In this document: positions 34,642 through 42,813 of the stretch, in pieces
Layout of the letters: the number at the start of each line of letters is the position of its first letter
Position numbering within the stretch: the stretch's first letter is position 1
Assembly: GCF_001279525.1 (NCBI RefSeq)
Contig: NZ_LGDY01000108.1
Coordinates: forward strand, 1 to 64,000
Source: Nocardia sp. NRRL S-836
Lineage (GTDB): Bacteria > Actinomycetota > Actinomycetes > Mycobacteriales > Pseudonocardiaceae
Direction of reading: 5' to 3'
DNA: 64,000 bases
Position numbers and translations under genes: made by a program
The notes under the pieces: model-generated
Told to the model about the DNA's origin: nothing
The model's input: only the letters and a program-made list of their open reading frames with translations
Database searches by the model: none

Positions 34642-34663
34642 TTACCTACTTGCGAGTAGGTAA
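34642..34663. promoter_or_regulatory. Palindromic operator of acyl-CoA synthetase gene
   Basis: TTACCTACT-TGCG-AGTAGGTAA, perfect 9-bp arms with a 4-bp centre, just upstream of the acyl-CoA synthetase start. TAC...GTA palindromes of this size are typical of TetR-family repressors of fatty-acid genes. The regulator is not in the neighbourhood. Confidence 0.7.
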
Positions 34664-34677
34664 CGGTGTGATCGCGA

Positions 34678-34878
34678 TCACAGCTCGGTGTTGGAGGCGG
34701 CCACGACCGCCTCGCGGAGGGCGGCCCTGAGCCGTCCGACCTCCAGCGGTGTCAACACGGCGGCTTCGCCCGGCGGCACGTTGACCACGATGTGCCCCTG
34801 GCTGACGAACACCGTCATGTCCCGTCGGCGCGAAGCGATGTCGCGGCAGCTCACCTGCCACTCCTCTTTGGCTCCCAC
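34678..34878 (-). CDS. Small protein of unknown function (66 aa)
   Basis: A GTG start at 34878 with an ideal GGAGGA 5 nt upstream opens a 66-residue frame: VGAKEEWQVSCRDIASRRRD, then MTVFVSQGHIVVNVPPGE and LTPLEVGRLRAALREAV. The strand-strand-helix pattern and a conserved-looking VVNVPPGEAAVLTP suggest a small folded domain. I do not recognise the family. It lies upstream of the acyl-CoA synthetase on the same strand, but the operator at 34642 lies between them. Confidence 0.6.
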   Translation of the reverse strand: MGAKEEWQVSCRDIASRRRDMTVFVSQGHIVVNVPPGEAAVLTPLEVGRLRAALREAVVAASNTEL

Positions 34879-35053
34879 GGGTGTCCTCCAGATCGTCCGG
34901 CGCCCGCCCGGATGCTCCGGGCACTCACATCCATGGGACGTGCGTGACCGAGGGTCATGACGGGGATTTGTAGCTTTCTTTGTCCGGCGACCGCGCCGAG
35001 CTGCGGATAGCGTCGCATGGGACACGACAAAAGGTCACCTGAAGGGGTGAAAA

Positions 35054-36241
35054 ATGGCGGAACCGCAACGGATCGTGATCGTCGGGGCCGGCCTGGCCGG
35101 TGCCACTGCCGCCGGCGCGCTGCGCGACCGCGGTTTCGGCGGCCGGATCACCGTGTTCGGCACCGAGCCGCACCGCCCGTACGAGCTTCCCGCGCTGTCC
35201 AAGGACCTGCTGCTGGGCAAGGCGGCGGAACCCGCCTGGGTGCACGAGCCGGGCTTCTACGCCGACAACGAGATCGAGCTGGAGCTCGGCGTCCCGGTGC
35301 GGGAGCTCCGGCCGGGCGACCACGCGGTCGTCGACTCGAACGGCGCCGTCCGCACGTACGACCGGCTGCTGCTCGCCACCGGCTCCCGCCCGCGTGTTCT
35401 GCCTGGCGCGCGAGGACATGTGCTCAGGACGCTGGACGACTCCCTCGCCCTGCGCCCGGCCCTGCGCGAGGGCAGCCACGTGCTGGTCGTCGGCGCGGGC
35501 TGGATCGGCTGCGAGGTCGCGGCGGCCGCCCGCGTGCGCGGCTGCCGCGTCACGGTCGTGGACCCGTCGGCCGAACCGCTGGTGCGCGTGCTGGGCCCGG
35601 AGCTGGGCGCGGTGTTCCGCCGCCTGCACACCGAGCACGGCGTCGAGTTCCGCCTGGGCGCCGGGGTCTCCCGGTTCACGCCCTCCGGTGTGGTGCTGGA
35701 CGACGGCGACGAGCTGCTCGCCGACCTCGTCGTGCTGGCCGTGGGTGCCACGCCCCGCCTGGAGCTCGCCGAGGCGGCCGGGCTGGCGCTCGCCGCCGGG
35801 GGAGTGGCGGTCGACCCGGTGCTGCGCACGTCCGCACCGGACGTGTTCGCCGCCGGCGACATCGCCGCGCACGAGCACCCCCGCTACGGCCACCGCGTCC
35901 GCGTCGAGCACTGGGCGAACGCGAAGGACCAGGGCACGCACGTCGCCGGGTCGTTGCTGGGACTGGACGAGCCGTACCAGAAGTCGCCGTACTTCTTCAC
36001 CGACCAGTACGACCTGGGCATGGAGTACCGCGGCCTCGCGGGCCCCGACGACGAGCTGGTGGTCCGCGGCGACCTCGAAGCGCGGCAGTTCGTCGCGTTC
36101 TGGCTGCGGGACGGCCGGCTGCGGGCGGCCATGAACGTCAACGTCTGGGACCACGGCACGGCGTTGCAGGCGCTGGTGGACGCCCGGGCGGCGGTCACGC
36201 CGGCGCAGCTGCGGGAGGCGGACCTGGGTTCGCTGGTCTAG
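35054..36241 (+). CDS. FAD/NAD(P)-dependent ferredoxin reductase-like oxidoreductase
   Basis: A 395-residue flavoprotein with two dinucleotide folds: FAD-binding VIVGAGLAGATAAGALR at residues 8-24 and NAD(P)-binding VLVVGAGWIGCEVAAAA in the middle. TSAPDVFAAGDIA is the second FAD contact, and a C-terminal reductase domain follows. This is the BenD/CamA-like ferredoxin reductase family that feeds P450s or dioxygenases; no partner is adjacent. Its stop codon overlaps that of the convergent MarR gene within CTAG. Confidence 0.92.
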   Translation: MAEPQRIVIVGAGLAGATAAGALRDRGFGGRITVFGTEPHRPYELPALSKDLLLGKAAEPAWVHEPGFYADNEIELELGVPVRELRPGDHAVVDSNGAVRTYDRLLLATGSRPRVLPGARGHVLRTLDDSLALRPALREGSHVLVVGAGWIGCEVAAAARVRGCRVTVVDPSAEPLVRVLGPELGAVFRRLHTEHGVEFRLGAGVSRFTPSGVVLDDGDELLADLVVLAVGATPRLELAEAAGLALAAGGVAVDPVLRTSAPDVFAAGDIAAHEHPRYGHRVRVEHWANAKDQGTHVAGSLLGLDEPYQKSPYFFTDQYDLGMEYRGLAGPDDELVVRGDLEARQFVAFWLRDGRLRAAMNVNVWDHGTALQALVDARAAVTPAQLREADLGSLV

Positions 36242-36720
36242 ATGCAGGAGCCGTGCACCGGGCCCTCGCCGCGCGAGAGGTCCTGCAGGGCCTTGCGGAT
36301 GATCCCCATCTCCTGCGGGGAGAACCGGGAGTGGAAGGCGCGTTCCACCTCGGCGAGCGCGTCGCCCGCCTCCTTCTGCAGCGCCCGGCCCTTGTCGGTG
36401 ATCACCGGCTTGCGCACCCTGCGGTCGTTCGGGTCGGGCACGCGCATGACCAGCTCGGCGCGCTCCAGCTTGTCGAGCTCGCTGGTCAGCGTCGTCTTGT
36501 CCAGGCCGAGCATGGCGCCGAGCGCGAGCTGCGTGCGCTGGGCCTCCTCGGTGGCGAGCGCCTGCAGGATCAGCTGGCCGCGCAGGGAGACGCCGAAGTT
36601 CTGGATCTCCTCGGCGTACGCGGCGCCGACGCGCTGGGCGGCCCGGTGCAGCAGCCAGTTGAGGTCCCACTTCTCCGCGCACGCGGCGATGAGTTCCGGC
36701 TGCTCCTCCATGTGACCCAT
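36238..36720 (-). CDS. MarR family transcriptional regulator
   Basis: A 160-residue MarR protein. The winged helix is in the centre: QLALGAMLGLDKTTLTSELDKLE as the recognition helix and VPDPNDRRVRKPVITDKGR as the wing. Cys residues occur at about 14 and near the C-terminus (GSCI); in YodB/OhrR-like members such Cys sense quinones or peroxides. It is divergent from the azoreductase gene, with an 8-bp-arm palindrome between them, so it most likely represses both. Confidence 0.9.
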   Translation of the reverse strand: MGHMEEQPELIAACAEKWDLNWLLHRAAQRVGAAYAEEIQNFGVSLRGQLILQALATEEAQRTQLALGAMLGLDKTTLTSELDKLERAELVMRVPDPNDRRVRKPVITDKGRALQKEAGDALAEVERAFHSRFSPQEMGIIRKALQDLSRGEGPVHGSCI

Positions 36721-36735
36721 CCTACCTCCCGGAGG

Positions 36736-36759
36736 AGATGTTCTCGGCTCGGAACATCT
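36736..36759. promoter_or_regulatory. Probable MarR operator
   Basis: AGATGTTC-N8-GAACATCT lies between the divergent MarR and azoreductase genes and abuts the azoreductase -35. GTTC half-sites recur at 36785. Confidence 0.65.
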
Positions 36760-36787
36760 TGACGCGGAACTTCTTCACTCGTATGTT
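36759..36787 (+). promoter_or_regulatory. Leaderless promoter of azoreductase gene
   Basis: TTGACG (36759-36764), 17-bp spacer, TATGTT (36782-36787). The predicted start is at or next to the ATG at 36794, and no ribosome site precedes it, so the message is probably leaderless. Confidence 0.6.
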
Positions 36788-36793
36788 CTGGGT

Positions 36794-37375
36794 ATGACCA
36801 ACCTGCTGCACCTCGACTCGAGCATCCGCTACGACGGGTCCGTGACCCGCGAGATCACCAAGGCCTTCGCCGACAACTGGCGCGCGGCCAATCCGGAGGG
36901 CGGCTACACCCATCGGGACCTGCACGCCGCGCCGGTCCCGCACAAGGACGGCACCGAGCAGGGGATCGCCGCCGACCTGATCGCCGAGGTCGACGCCGCC
37001 GACGTGCTCCTCATCGGCGCGCCGATGTACAACTTCTCGATCCCGTCGACGCTGAAGGCGTGGATCGACCAGGTCGCGACCTCGGCCAACTTCGCCCGCG
37101 AGGACGGCACGTTCGCCTGGGGTGGCAAGCGCGTCGTCGTCGTGACCGCGCGGGGTGGCTCGTACAAGCCGGGCACGCCGCGGGAGGGCTTCGACTTCCA
37201 GGAGCCGTACCTGCGGGCCGTGCTGTCGATGGTCGGCCTCGACCGGGACCTGGAGTTCGTGCACGCCGAGCTGACGCTGGCGGACGTGGTGCCGCAGATG
37301 CACCAGTTCCGCGAGCTGGCCGTGGAGTCGCTGGCCGACGCGCACCGCGTGGTCAAGGAGCTCGCGTCCGCCTAA
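36794..37375 (+). CDS. azoR: FMN-dependent NADH-azoreductase
   Basis: A 193-residue flavodoxin-fold oxidoreductase. HLDSSIRYDGSVTREI is the FMN phosphate loop, and PMYNFSIPSTLKAWIDQV (about 78-95) is the signature of the AzoR family. TARGGSY contacts the flavin. These enzymes reduce azo dyes and quinones with NADH and protect against thiol stress. Divergence from a MarR regulator with Cys residues fits a YodB/AzoR-like quinone response. The Nudix gene follows at 10 bp. Confidence 0.93.
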   Translation: MTNLLHLDSSIRYDGSVTREITKAFADNWRAANPEGGYTHRDLHAAPVPHKDGTEQGIAADLIAEVDAADVLLIGAPMYNFSIPSTLKAWIDQVATSANFAREDGTFAWGGKRVVVVTARGGSYKPGTPREGFDFQEPYLRAVLSMVGLDRDLEFVHAELTLADVVPQMHQFRELAVESLADAHRVVKELASA

Positions 37376-37384
37376 CCTGGCGGC

Positions 37385-37777
37385 ATGATCGACAAGATCG
37401 CCTGGATCCTGCTGGAGAACGGCCGGGTGCTCGGCACCCGCTCGGCCGGCAAGGACACGTACTACCTGCCCGGCGGCAAGCGCGAGCCGGGCGAGTCCGA
37501 CGTCGAGACGCTCGTGCGCGAGATTCGCGAGGAGCTGTCCGTCGAGATCGACGCGGCGTCGGCGCGGCACGTGGGAACGTTCGAGGCGCAGGCGCACGGC
37601 CGTTCGTCGGGGGTGACCGTGCGGATGACCTGCTACACCGCCTCGTTCACGGGGGAGCTGGCGGCGGCCAGCGAGATCGAGGAGCTCGCGTGGCTCACCA
37701 CCGCCGACTCGGACCGCATCTCCCCGGTCGACCGGATCATCTTCGCTCACCTGAACGAGGCGGGACTGCTGTCCTGA
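37385..37777 (+). CDS. Nudix hydrolase
   Basis: A 130-residue protein with a complete Nudix box, GGKREPGESDVETLVREI followed by REELSV (about residues 30-53). Nudix enzymes hydrolyse nucleoside diphosphates linked to another group; specificity is not evident. It starts 10 bp after the azoreductase stop on the same strand, so co-transcription with the quinone-stress operon is likely. A large hairpin follows. Confidence 0.92.
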   Translation: MIDKIAWILLENGRVLGTRSAGKDTYYLPGGKREPGESDVETLVREIREELSVEIDAASARHVGTFEAQAHGRSSGVTVRMTCYTASFTGELAAASEIEELAWLTTADSDRISPVDRIIFAHLNEAGLLS

Positions 37778-38080
37778 GGGAGCGCCTCGTCCGAGGTGAT
37801 CCACGCGACTTTCGACGCGGACGGGAGTTCCCGGTCGCGGTCCTTCGTTGCAGCGGTTGTGGCAACGGGACCGCGGCCGGTCACTCCATCTGACCGGCCG
37901 TCGGTTGCGCGGGGGCCCCGCACGCAGTGAAGCGGCGTGCGCGGCCCTCGCGTGTGCAACCACCGCACCATGCCCACCGGCTCGCCGTGAACACAGAAGT
38001 GAGTCGAGGTCGTGGACGCAGCACGGCCGGGCCACGGTCACCCGTTCGAGGTCCGTGGACGCGCTGTCACACTGGGCGGC
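37778..38080. other. Intergenic region with terminator hairpin
   Basis: About 300 bp between the Nudix stop and the TPR gene start. A large hairpin occupies 37831-37880. The promoter of the TPR-SecDF operon must lie in the second half, but I could not fix it. Confidence 0.45.
37831..37880 (+). terminator. Large hairpin after Nudix gene
   Basis: CCGGTCGCGGTCC (37831-37843) pairs with GGACCGCGGCCGG (37868-37880) through one G-T wobble, with an inner CGTTG/CAACG stem. It lies 54 bp past the stop and lacks a U-tract. Confidence 0.55.
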
Positions 38081-39028
38081 GTGTCCGAGTCGATGAACGC
38101 GGTGCTGCTGCGCGCCGCCGAGCTCACCGCCTCGGGGCGGCCCAGGCAGGCGATCGACCTGCTGCGCCCCCTCGTGGCGGCGAACCCCGGGCACGCGCAG
38201 GCGTGGTGCCGGCTCGCCGCCGCCCACCTCGACCTGCACGAACCGGACGCCGCGCTCGACTCGGCCAAGCGCGCGATGGTGCTCAACGGGGAACGGGCCT
38301 GGTCGCAGCGGCTGGCCGCGCTGGCGCTGGGCGACCTCGGCCGGCACCAGGAAGCCGCGGTGGCGGCCCGTGAGGCCGTGCGGCAGAAACCCGGCGACTG
38401 GCGGGGGTACGTCGTGCTGGCCGAGGTGCTGGCCGACGTTGCCGAGGGCGCGGTGGAGGCGTTCGACGCCGCCCTGCACGCCTCGCAGCTCGCCCCCTCG
38501 GAAGTCCGCGCGTTCCAGGTGCTCGGTGACGCGGCCCTCCGGATGCGCGACTGGGGCACCGCCGAGCACGCCTACCGCCACGCGCTCAAGCTCGACCCGT
38601 CCGACGCCGACTCGAAGGCGAACCTGGCGACCGTGCAGCGCCGCCGCGCCGCCCGGCCACCGGCGCAGCTGAACAGGGCGCAGGTGTGGCGTTCGCTGCG
38701 CACGTTGTCGTTGCTGCTGGTCGGCGGGGGCCTGCTGGCGTTGCTCGCCGGCATGCCGCGGCCGACGCCCTACCTGGCGTTCCTGACCGCCGCACTGGTG
38801 CTGGGCTGCGTGCTGGTCGGGCTGCGGCTGCGCCCGTTCAAGGCGCTGTGGCACCTGCGCAAGCTCGCCGTGACCGTGTCGCTGCTCGGCGCGTCGGCCG
38901 CGTTGCTCGCCGGGTGGACGGTCGCGTTGCTGCTCGGCGCCACCACGATGCAGCCTCTTGTGCTTTCCTGGTTGTGCGCTGTCGTCGGCGGCGCGCTCGT
39001 GTACGTCGGGGGAGGCCGGAAGCGGTGA
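38081..39028 (+). CDS. TPR membrane protein
   Basis: A 315-residue protein with two parts. Residues 1-195 are TPR-like repeats (AELTASGRPRQAIDLLRPLV; DWGTAEHAYRHALKLDPSDA). The C-terminal third has four hydrophobic segments (LLVGGGLLALLAG, FLTAALVLGCVLVGL, LLGASAALLAGWTVALLLG, VLSWLCAVVGGALVYV). Starts GTG 38081 and ATG 38093 are both possible. It overlaps the next gene by one base (TGATG). With the small exported protein and the fused SecDF downstream it may form an export-related operon; function is unknown. Confidence 0.75.
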   Translation: MSESMNAVLLRAAELTASGRPRQAIDLLRPLVAANPGHAQAWCRLAAAHLDLHEPDAALDSAKRAMVLNGERAWSQRLAALALGDLGRHQEAAVAAREAVRQKPGDWRGYVVLAEVLADVAEGAVEAFDAALHASQLAPSEVRAFQVLGDAALRMRDWGTAEHAYRHALKLDPSDADSKANLATVQRRRAARPPAQLNRAQVWRSLRTLSLLLVGGGLLALLAGMPRPTPYLAFLTAALVLGCVLVGLRLRPFKALWHLRKLAVTVSLLGASAALLAGWTVALLLGATTMQPLVLSWLCAVVGGALVYVGGGRKR

Positions 39029-39354
39029 TGCGGCGCAACGCGGTCGCGCTCGCGATCATGCTGTTCCTCGGACAGCTGTTCGTCCTCGCCGCGCCCGCGT
39101 CGCCCGCTCCGGCCGGCGGCTCGGTCGTCCGGCACGCGCACGACGTCGCGAACCTGCCCGGCGCCGCGCCCCGGCCGCACAACCAGCAGGCCGCCCAGGT
39201 GCCGCTGGCCCAGCTCCCCGCGGACGTGCCGCCGGTCGCGAGACCCGCGCTGCCCGTCCGCTTCCTCGTCGGCTTCGCCCGCCGCGTGCACCGCACGCCC
39301 GAGGGCGTCCGCCGCGCCCCGCAGCGGGACCGCTCGCCGCCTTCCGGTCGCTGA
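39028..39354 (+). CDS. Small exported Pro/Ala-rich protein
   Basis: A 108-residue protein. An N-terminal signal peptide (VALAIMLFLGQLFVLAAPA) leads to a Pro/Ala/Arg-rich mature part without predicted fold (AAQVPLAQLPADVPPVARPA). The ATG sits in TGATG with the TPR gene stop, so translation is coupled. It ends 48 bp before the SecDF fusion. I do not recognise a family; it may be a surface or periplasmic partner of the neighbouring membrane proteins. Confidence 0.6.
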   Translation: MRRNAVALAIMLFLGQLFVLAAPASPAPAGGSVVRHAHDVANLPGAAPRPHNQQAAQVPLAQLPADVPPVARPALPVRFLVGFARRVHRTPEGVRRAPQRDRSPPSGR

Positions 39355-39401
39355 ACCTCGCCCTTCAGCCACCTCATCTCACCCGGAAGGCCCCTTCACC
39401 C

Positions 39402-41561
39402 ATGTCGCGCGACACCGCGCGACGAGGGCTACTGGTGCGCGCGCTGCTGTCGCTCGCCGTCCTCGTCGCCTCCGCATTCCTGCTGCTCACCACCGACCCC
39501 CGCCTCGGCCTCGACCTGCGCGGCGGCACCCAGATCGTGCTCCAGGCCAAGGGCGACGCCGACGCCACCGACCGCGCGCTGGAGGTCCTGCGCCGCCGCG
39601 TCGACGAGCTCGGTGTCGCCGAACCCGTGCTGGCCCGCTCCGGCGAGAACCGCATCGTCGTCGAGCTGCCCGGAGTGCAGGACCCCGAGGAGGCCGTGCA
39701 GGTCCTCGGCCGCACCGCCCAGCTCACCGTCGAACGCGACGGCACCCAGGTCATGACCGGCGAGGGCATCTCCGACGCCAACGCCGCCCCGAACCCGCAG
39801 GGCACGGGCCACGTGGTCAACATCGAGTTCCAGGGCGACGCGCCCAGGACGTGGCAGAAGGTCACCGGCGAAGCCGCCTGCGTGCCCTCGGGCCAGCCCG
39901 GCCGCCAGATCGCGTTCAAGCTCGACGGCACCGTCGTGTCCTCGCCCGAGGTCAGCACCGACACCCCGTGCGGTGGCGGCCAGCCCGGCGGCGCCACGAC
40001 CATCACCGGCCGGTTCTCCCAGGCGGAGGCCAGGGAGCTGGCCCTGGTGATCCGCTCCGGCGCGCTGCCCGTGCCGGTCGAGGTGGTCGAACAGCGCACC
40101 GTCGGCGCCACCCTGGGCGCCGAGGCCATCGAGGCGAGCGCCCAGGCCGCGATCATCGGCATCGCGCTGACCTCGTTGTTCCTGATCGTCGCCTACCGCC
40201 TGGCCGGGCTCCTCGCCGTGGCCGCGCTGGTCGGCTACGCCGGTGTCGCCTACGCGAGCCTGCTCGCGGTGGGGGCGACGCTGACGTTGCCGGGCCTGGC
40301 CGGCTTCGTGCTGGCCATCGGCATGGCGGTCGACGCGAACGTGCTGATCTTCGAACGCGCCCGCGAGGAGTACGCGCGCAAACCCAACCTGCGCCGGGCG
40401 TCCGAGGCCGGGTTCCGCGGCGCGCTGAGCGCGATCGCCGACTCGAACGTGACGACCCTGCTGGCCGCGGGCCTGCTGTTCTGGCTCGCGACCGGTCCGG
40501 TGCGCGGCTTCGGTGTCACGTTGACCATCGGTGTCCTCGCGTCGATGTTCAGCGCGCTGGTGCTGTCCCGGGTGCTGGTGCTGTGGGCGATGGGGACGCG
40601 GTTCGTGGCCCGTCGTCCCCGGCTGAGCGGCCTGCACTCGCTCGGCTGGGTGCGCTCCAAGCTGTCGGTCGTGCTGTACCGCCGCCCGTGGCTGTGGCTG
40701 ACCGCCGCCGGCGCGCTGGTGCTCGTCGCGTTCTCCGGCCTGTTCCTGCGCGGCCTGAACCTCGGCGTGGAGTTCACCGGCGGCCGCATGCTCGACTTCA
40801 CCGCCGGCGGCCCCGTGGACGCCGCGCGGGTGCGCACCGCACTGGCCGACGCCGGTTTCCCCGACGTCGTCGTGTCCTCGACCGGCACCGACGTCTCCCT
40901 GCGCACCGGCCCGGTCGACGACGCGGCGTCGAACCGCATCGGCGAGGTCGTGAACTCCGCGGTCGACGGCGGCGCCCGCCAGTCCAGCAACGAGCTCATC
41001 GGCCCGTCGCTGTCCTCCGAACTGCGCCGCAACGCCGTGATCGGCCTCGCCATCGCCGTCGCCGCCCAGCTCGGCTACCTGGCCGTGCGCTTCGACTGGC
41101 GCCTCGGCGTGGCCACCGTCGCCGCCCTGCTCAGCGACGTGCTGGTGCTCGTCGGCATCTTCGCGTGGCTCGGCAAGACCGCCGACGGCGTGTTCCTGGC
41201 CGCACTGCTCACCGTCATCGGCTACTCCGTGAACGACTCCGTGGTCGTGTTCGATCGCCTGCGCAGCCTGCGCGGGTCACGGCTGAAGGCCCACTACCCG
41301 GACGTCGTGTCGGACGCGGTCGTGCAGACCGTGCCGCGCACCGTGAACACCGGCATCGGCGTGCTGTTCGTGCTGGCGGCGTTGCTGGTGCTGGGCGACG
41401 GGTCGCTGGCGAACTTCGCGACGGCGCTGCTGATCGGGCTGGTGTTCGGCACGATGTCCACAGTGGTCACCGCGGCGCCGGTCGCGATCTGGCTGGAGCA
41501 GCGGTGGCCGCGGCAGGTCAGGGCGGCCGTGCGGAAGCGGCCGGAGGGAGCCCGCGTGTAG
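39402..41561 (+). CDS. secDF: Fused SecD-SecF protein export subunit
   Basis: A 719-residue single chain containing SecD and SecF. The SecD half has DPRLGLDLRGGTQIVLQAK at about 30, GRFSQAEARELALVIRSGAL, TVGATLGAEAI and then GMAVDANVLIFERAREE in the membrane block. The SecF half begins near 420 (GVEFTGGRMLDF) and has YSVNDSVVVFDRLRSLRG. About 12 membrane segments result. SecDF uses the proton gradient to pull exported proteins. Most actinomycetes keep separate secD and secF beside yajC/ruv, so this fused copy in another setting is probably a paralogue. Confidence 0.92.
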   Translation: MSRDTARRGLLVRALLSLAVLVASAFLLLTTDPRLGLDLRGGTQIVLQAKGDADATDRALEVLRRRVDELGVAEPVLARSGENRIVVELPGVQDPEEAVQVLGRTAQLTVERDGTQVMTGEGISDANAAPNPQGTGHVVNIEFQGDAPRTWQKVTGEAACVPSGQPGRQIAFKLDGTVVSSPEVSTDTPCGGGQPGGATTITGRFSQAEARELALVIRSGALPVPVEVVEQRTVGATLGAEAIEASAQAAIIGIALTSLFLIVAYRLAGLLAVAALVGYAGVAYASLLAVGATLTLPGLAGFVLAIGMAVDANVLIFERAREEYARKPNLRRASEAGFRGALSAIADSNVTTLLAAGLLFWLATGPVRGFGVTLTIGVLASMFSALVLSRVLVLWAMGTRFVARRPRLSGLHSLGWVRSKLSVVLYRRPWLWLTAAGALVLVAFSGLFLRGLNLGVEFTGGRMLDFTAGGPVDAARVRTALADAGFPDVVVSSTGTDVSLRTGPVDDAASNRIGEVVNSAVDGGARQSSNELIGPSLSSELRRNAVIGLAIAVAAQLGYLAVRFDWRLGVATVAALLSDVLVLVGIFAWLGKTADGVFLAALLTVIGYSVNDSVVVFDRLRSLRGSRLKAHYPDVVSDAVVQTVPRTVNTGIGVLFVLAALLVLGDGSLANFATALLIGLVFGTMSTVVTAAPVAIWLEQRWPRQVRAAVRKRPEGARV

Positions 41562-41601
41562 CCCTTCCTCGCACCGCTCGCCTCGTAGCAGAGTAGGGGG
41601 C

Positions 41602-42762
41602 ATGACCTCTTTCGCCGGGTACCAGAACGAGATCTACCTGCAGGGGCTCGGCGGCACCGTGCCGCCGTTCACCACCGATCCGGACGCGCTGGAGGACTCG
41701 GCGCGCTCCAGGCTGGGGCCGGGTCCGTTCTGGTACGTGGCGGGAGGCGCGGGGTCGGGGGCCACCGTGCGCGCGAACCGCGAGGCCTTCGACCGGGTGC
41801 GGATCGTGCCGCGGATGCTGACCGACGCCACCGAACGGCACCTCGGCGTGACCGTGCTGGGCACCGAGCTGCCGGCGCCGGTGATGCTCGCACCCGTTGG
41901 CGTGCAGTCGATCCTGCACCCCGACGGGGAGCTCGCCACCGCGCGGGCCGCGGCCGAGCTGGGCGTGCCGATGGTGTTGTCGACGGCGTCGTCGCACACG
42001 ATCGAGGAGGTCGCGGAGGCCTCCGGCGAAGGGCCGCGGTGGTACCAGCTGTACTGGCCGAACGACCCGGACGTGTGCGCGTCGCTGCTGGAGCGGGCGA
42101 AGAAGGCCGGGTACACGGCGCTGGTGGTCACGCTCGACACGTGGACGCTGGCGTGGCGGCCGCACGACCTGGACCAGGCGTACCTGCCGTTCCTGCGCGG
42201 GGTCGGGACCGCGATCCCGTTCAGCGACCCGGCTTTCCGCGCGGGGCTGCAGAAGGCGCCGGAGGAGGACCTGCCGATGGCCATTCTGCGGTGGGTGCAG
42301 CTGTTCACCGGCACCGACAAGTCGTGGGACCGGCTGTCGTTCCTGCGCGAGCACTGGGACGGGCCGATCGTCCTCAAAGGAATCCAGCACCCCGACGACG
42401 CGCGCAAGGCGGTCGAGTCCGGAATGGACGGAATCGTCGTGTCGAACCACGGCGGCCGCCAGGTCGACGGCGCGGTGGGGTCGCTCGACGTGCTGCCCGC
42501 GATCGTGGAGGTGGTGGGGGAGCAGGTCGACGTGCTGTTCGACTCCGGCATCCGCACCGGCGCCGACGTCGTGAAGGCGCTGGCGCTCGGGGCGAAGGCG
42601 GTGCTGGTCGGGCGGCCGTTCGCGTACGGGCTCGCGCACGGCGGGCAGGTCGGGGTGAAGCACGTGCTGCGGAGCCTGCTCGCGGACTTCGACCTGACGC
42701 TCGGGCTCTCGGGTCACCGCAGCCCGGCCGAGCTGAGCCCGGACGCGCTGCGGTTCTCCTGA
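41602..42762 (+). CDS. FMN-dependent alpha-hydroxy acid oxidase (lactate 2-monooxygenase-like)
   Basis: A 386-residue TIM-barrel flavoenzyme. FWYVAGGAGSGATVRANREA is the N-terminal substrate/FMN loop, QLYWPNDPDV sits in the middle, GIQHPDDARKAVESGMDGI binds the flavin phosphate side, and VSNHGGRQVDGAVGSLD carries the catalytic His and substrate Arg. The closest family match is lactate 2-monooxygenase/lactate oxidase, which converts lactate to acetate or pyruvate. It is transcribed alone and meets the ESX operon convergently at a hairpin. Confidence 0.9.
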   Translation: MTSFAGYQNEIYLQGLGGTVPPFTTDPDALEDSARSRLGPGPFWYVAGGAGSGATVRANREAFDRVRIVPRMLTDATERHLGVTVLGTELPAPVMLAPVGVQSILHPDGELATARAAAELGVPMVLSTASSHTIEEVAEASGEGPRWYQLYWPNDPDVCASLLERAKKAGYTALVVTLDTWTLAWRPHDLDQAYLPFLRGVGTAIPFSDPAFRAGLQKAPEEDLPMAILRWVQLFTGTDKSWDRLSFLREHWDGPIVLKGIQHPDDARKAVESGMDGIVVSNHGGRQVDGAVGSLDVLPAIVEVVGEQVDVLFDSGIRTGADVVKALALGAKAVLVGRPFAYGLAHGGQVGVKHVLRSLLADFDLTLGLSGHRSPAELSPDALRFS

Positions 42763-42771
42763 GTCGTGCCC

Positions 42772-42813
42772 GGCCCGTCTCGCCGCTACGGCATCGTGGC
42801 GGTGAGACGGGCC
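42772..42813. terminator. Hairpin between convergent genes
   Basis: GGCCCGTCTC (42772-42781) and GAGACGGGCC (42804-42813), a perfect 10-bp stem that spans the EspG stop codon; it could end the lactate-oxidase-family transcript. Confidence 0.45.

Noticed and set aside
31862..34663. 933-codon plus-strand open frame
   Set aside because: Shadow of the LuxR and acyl-CoA synthetase genes on the minus strand, whose motifs are complete.
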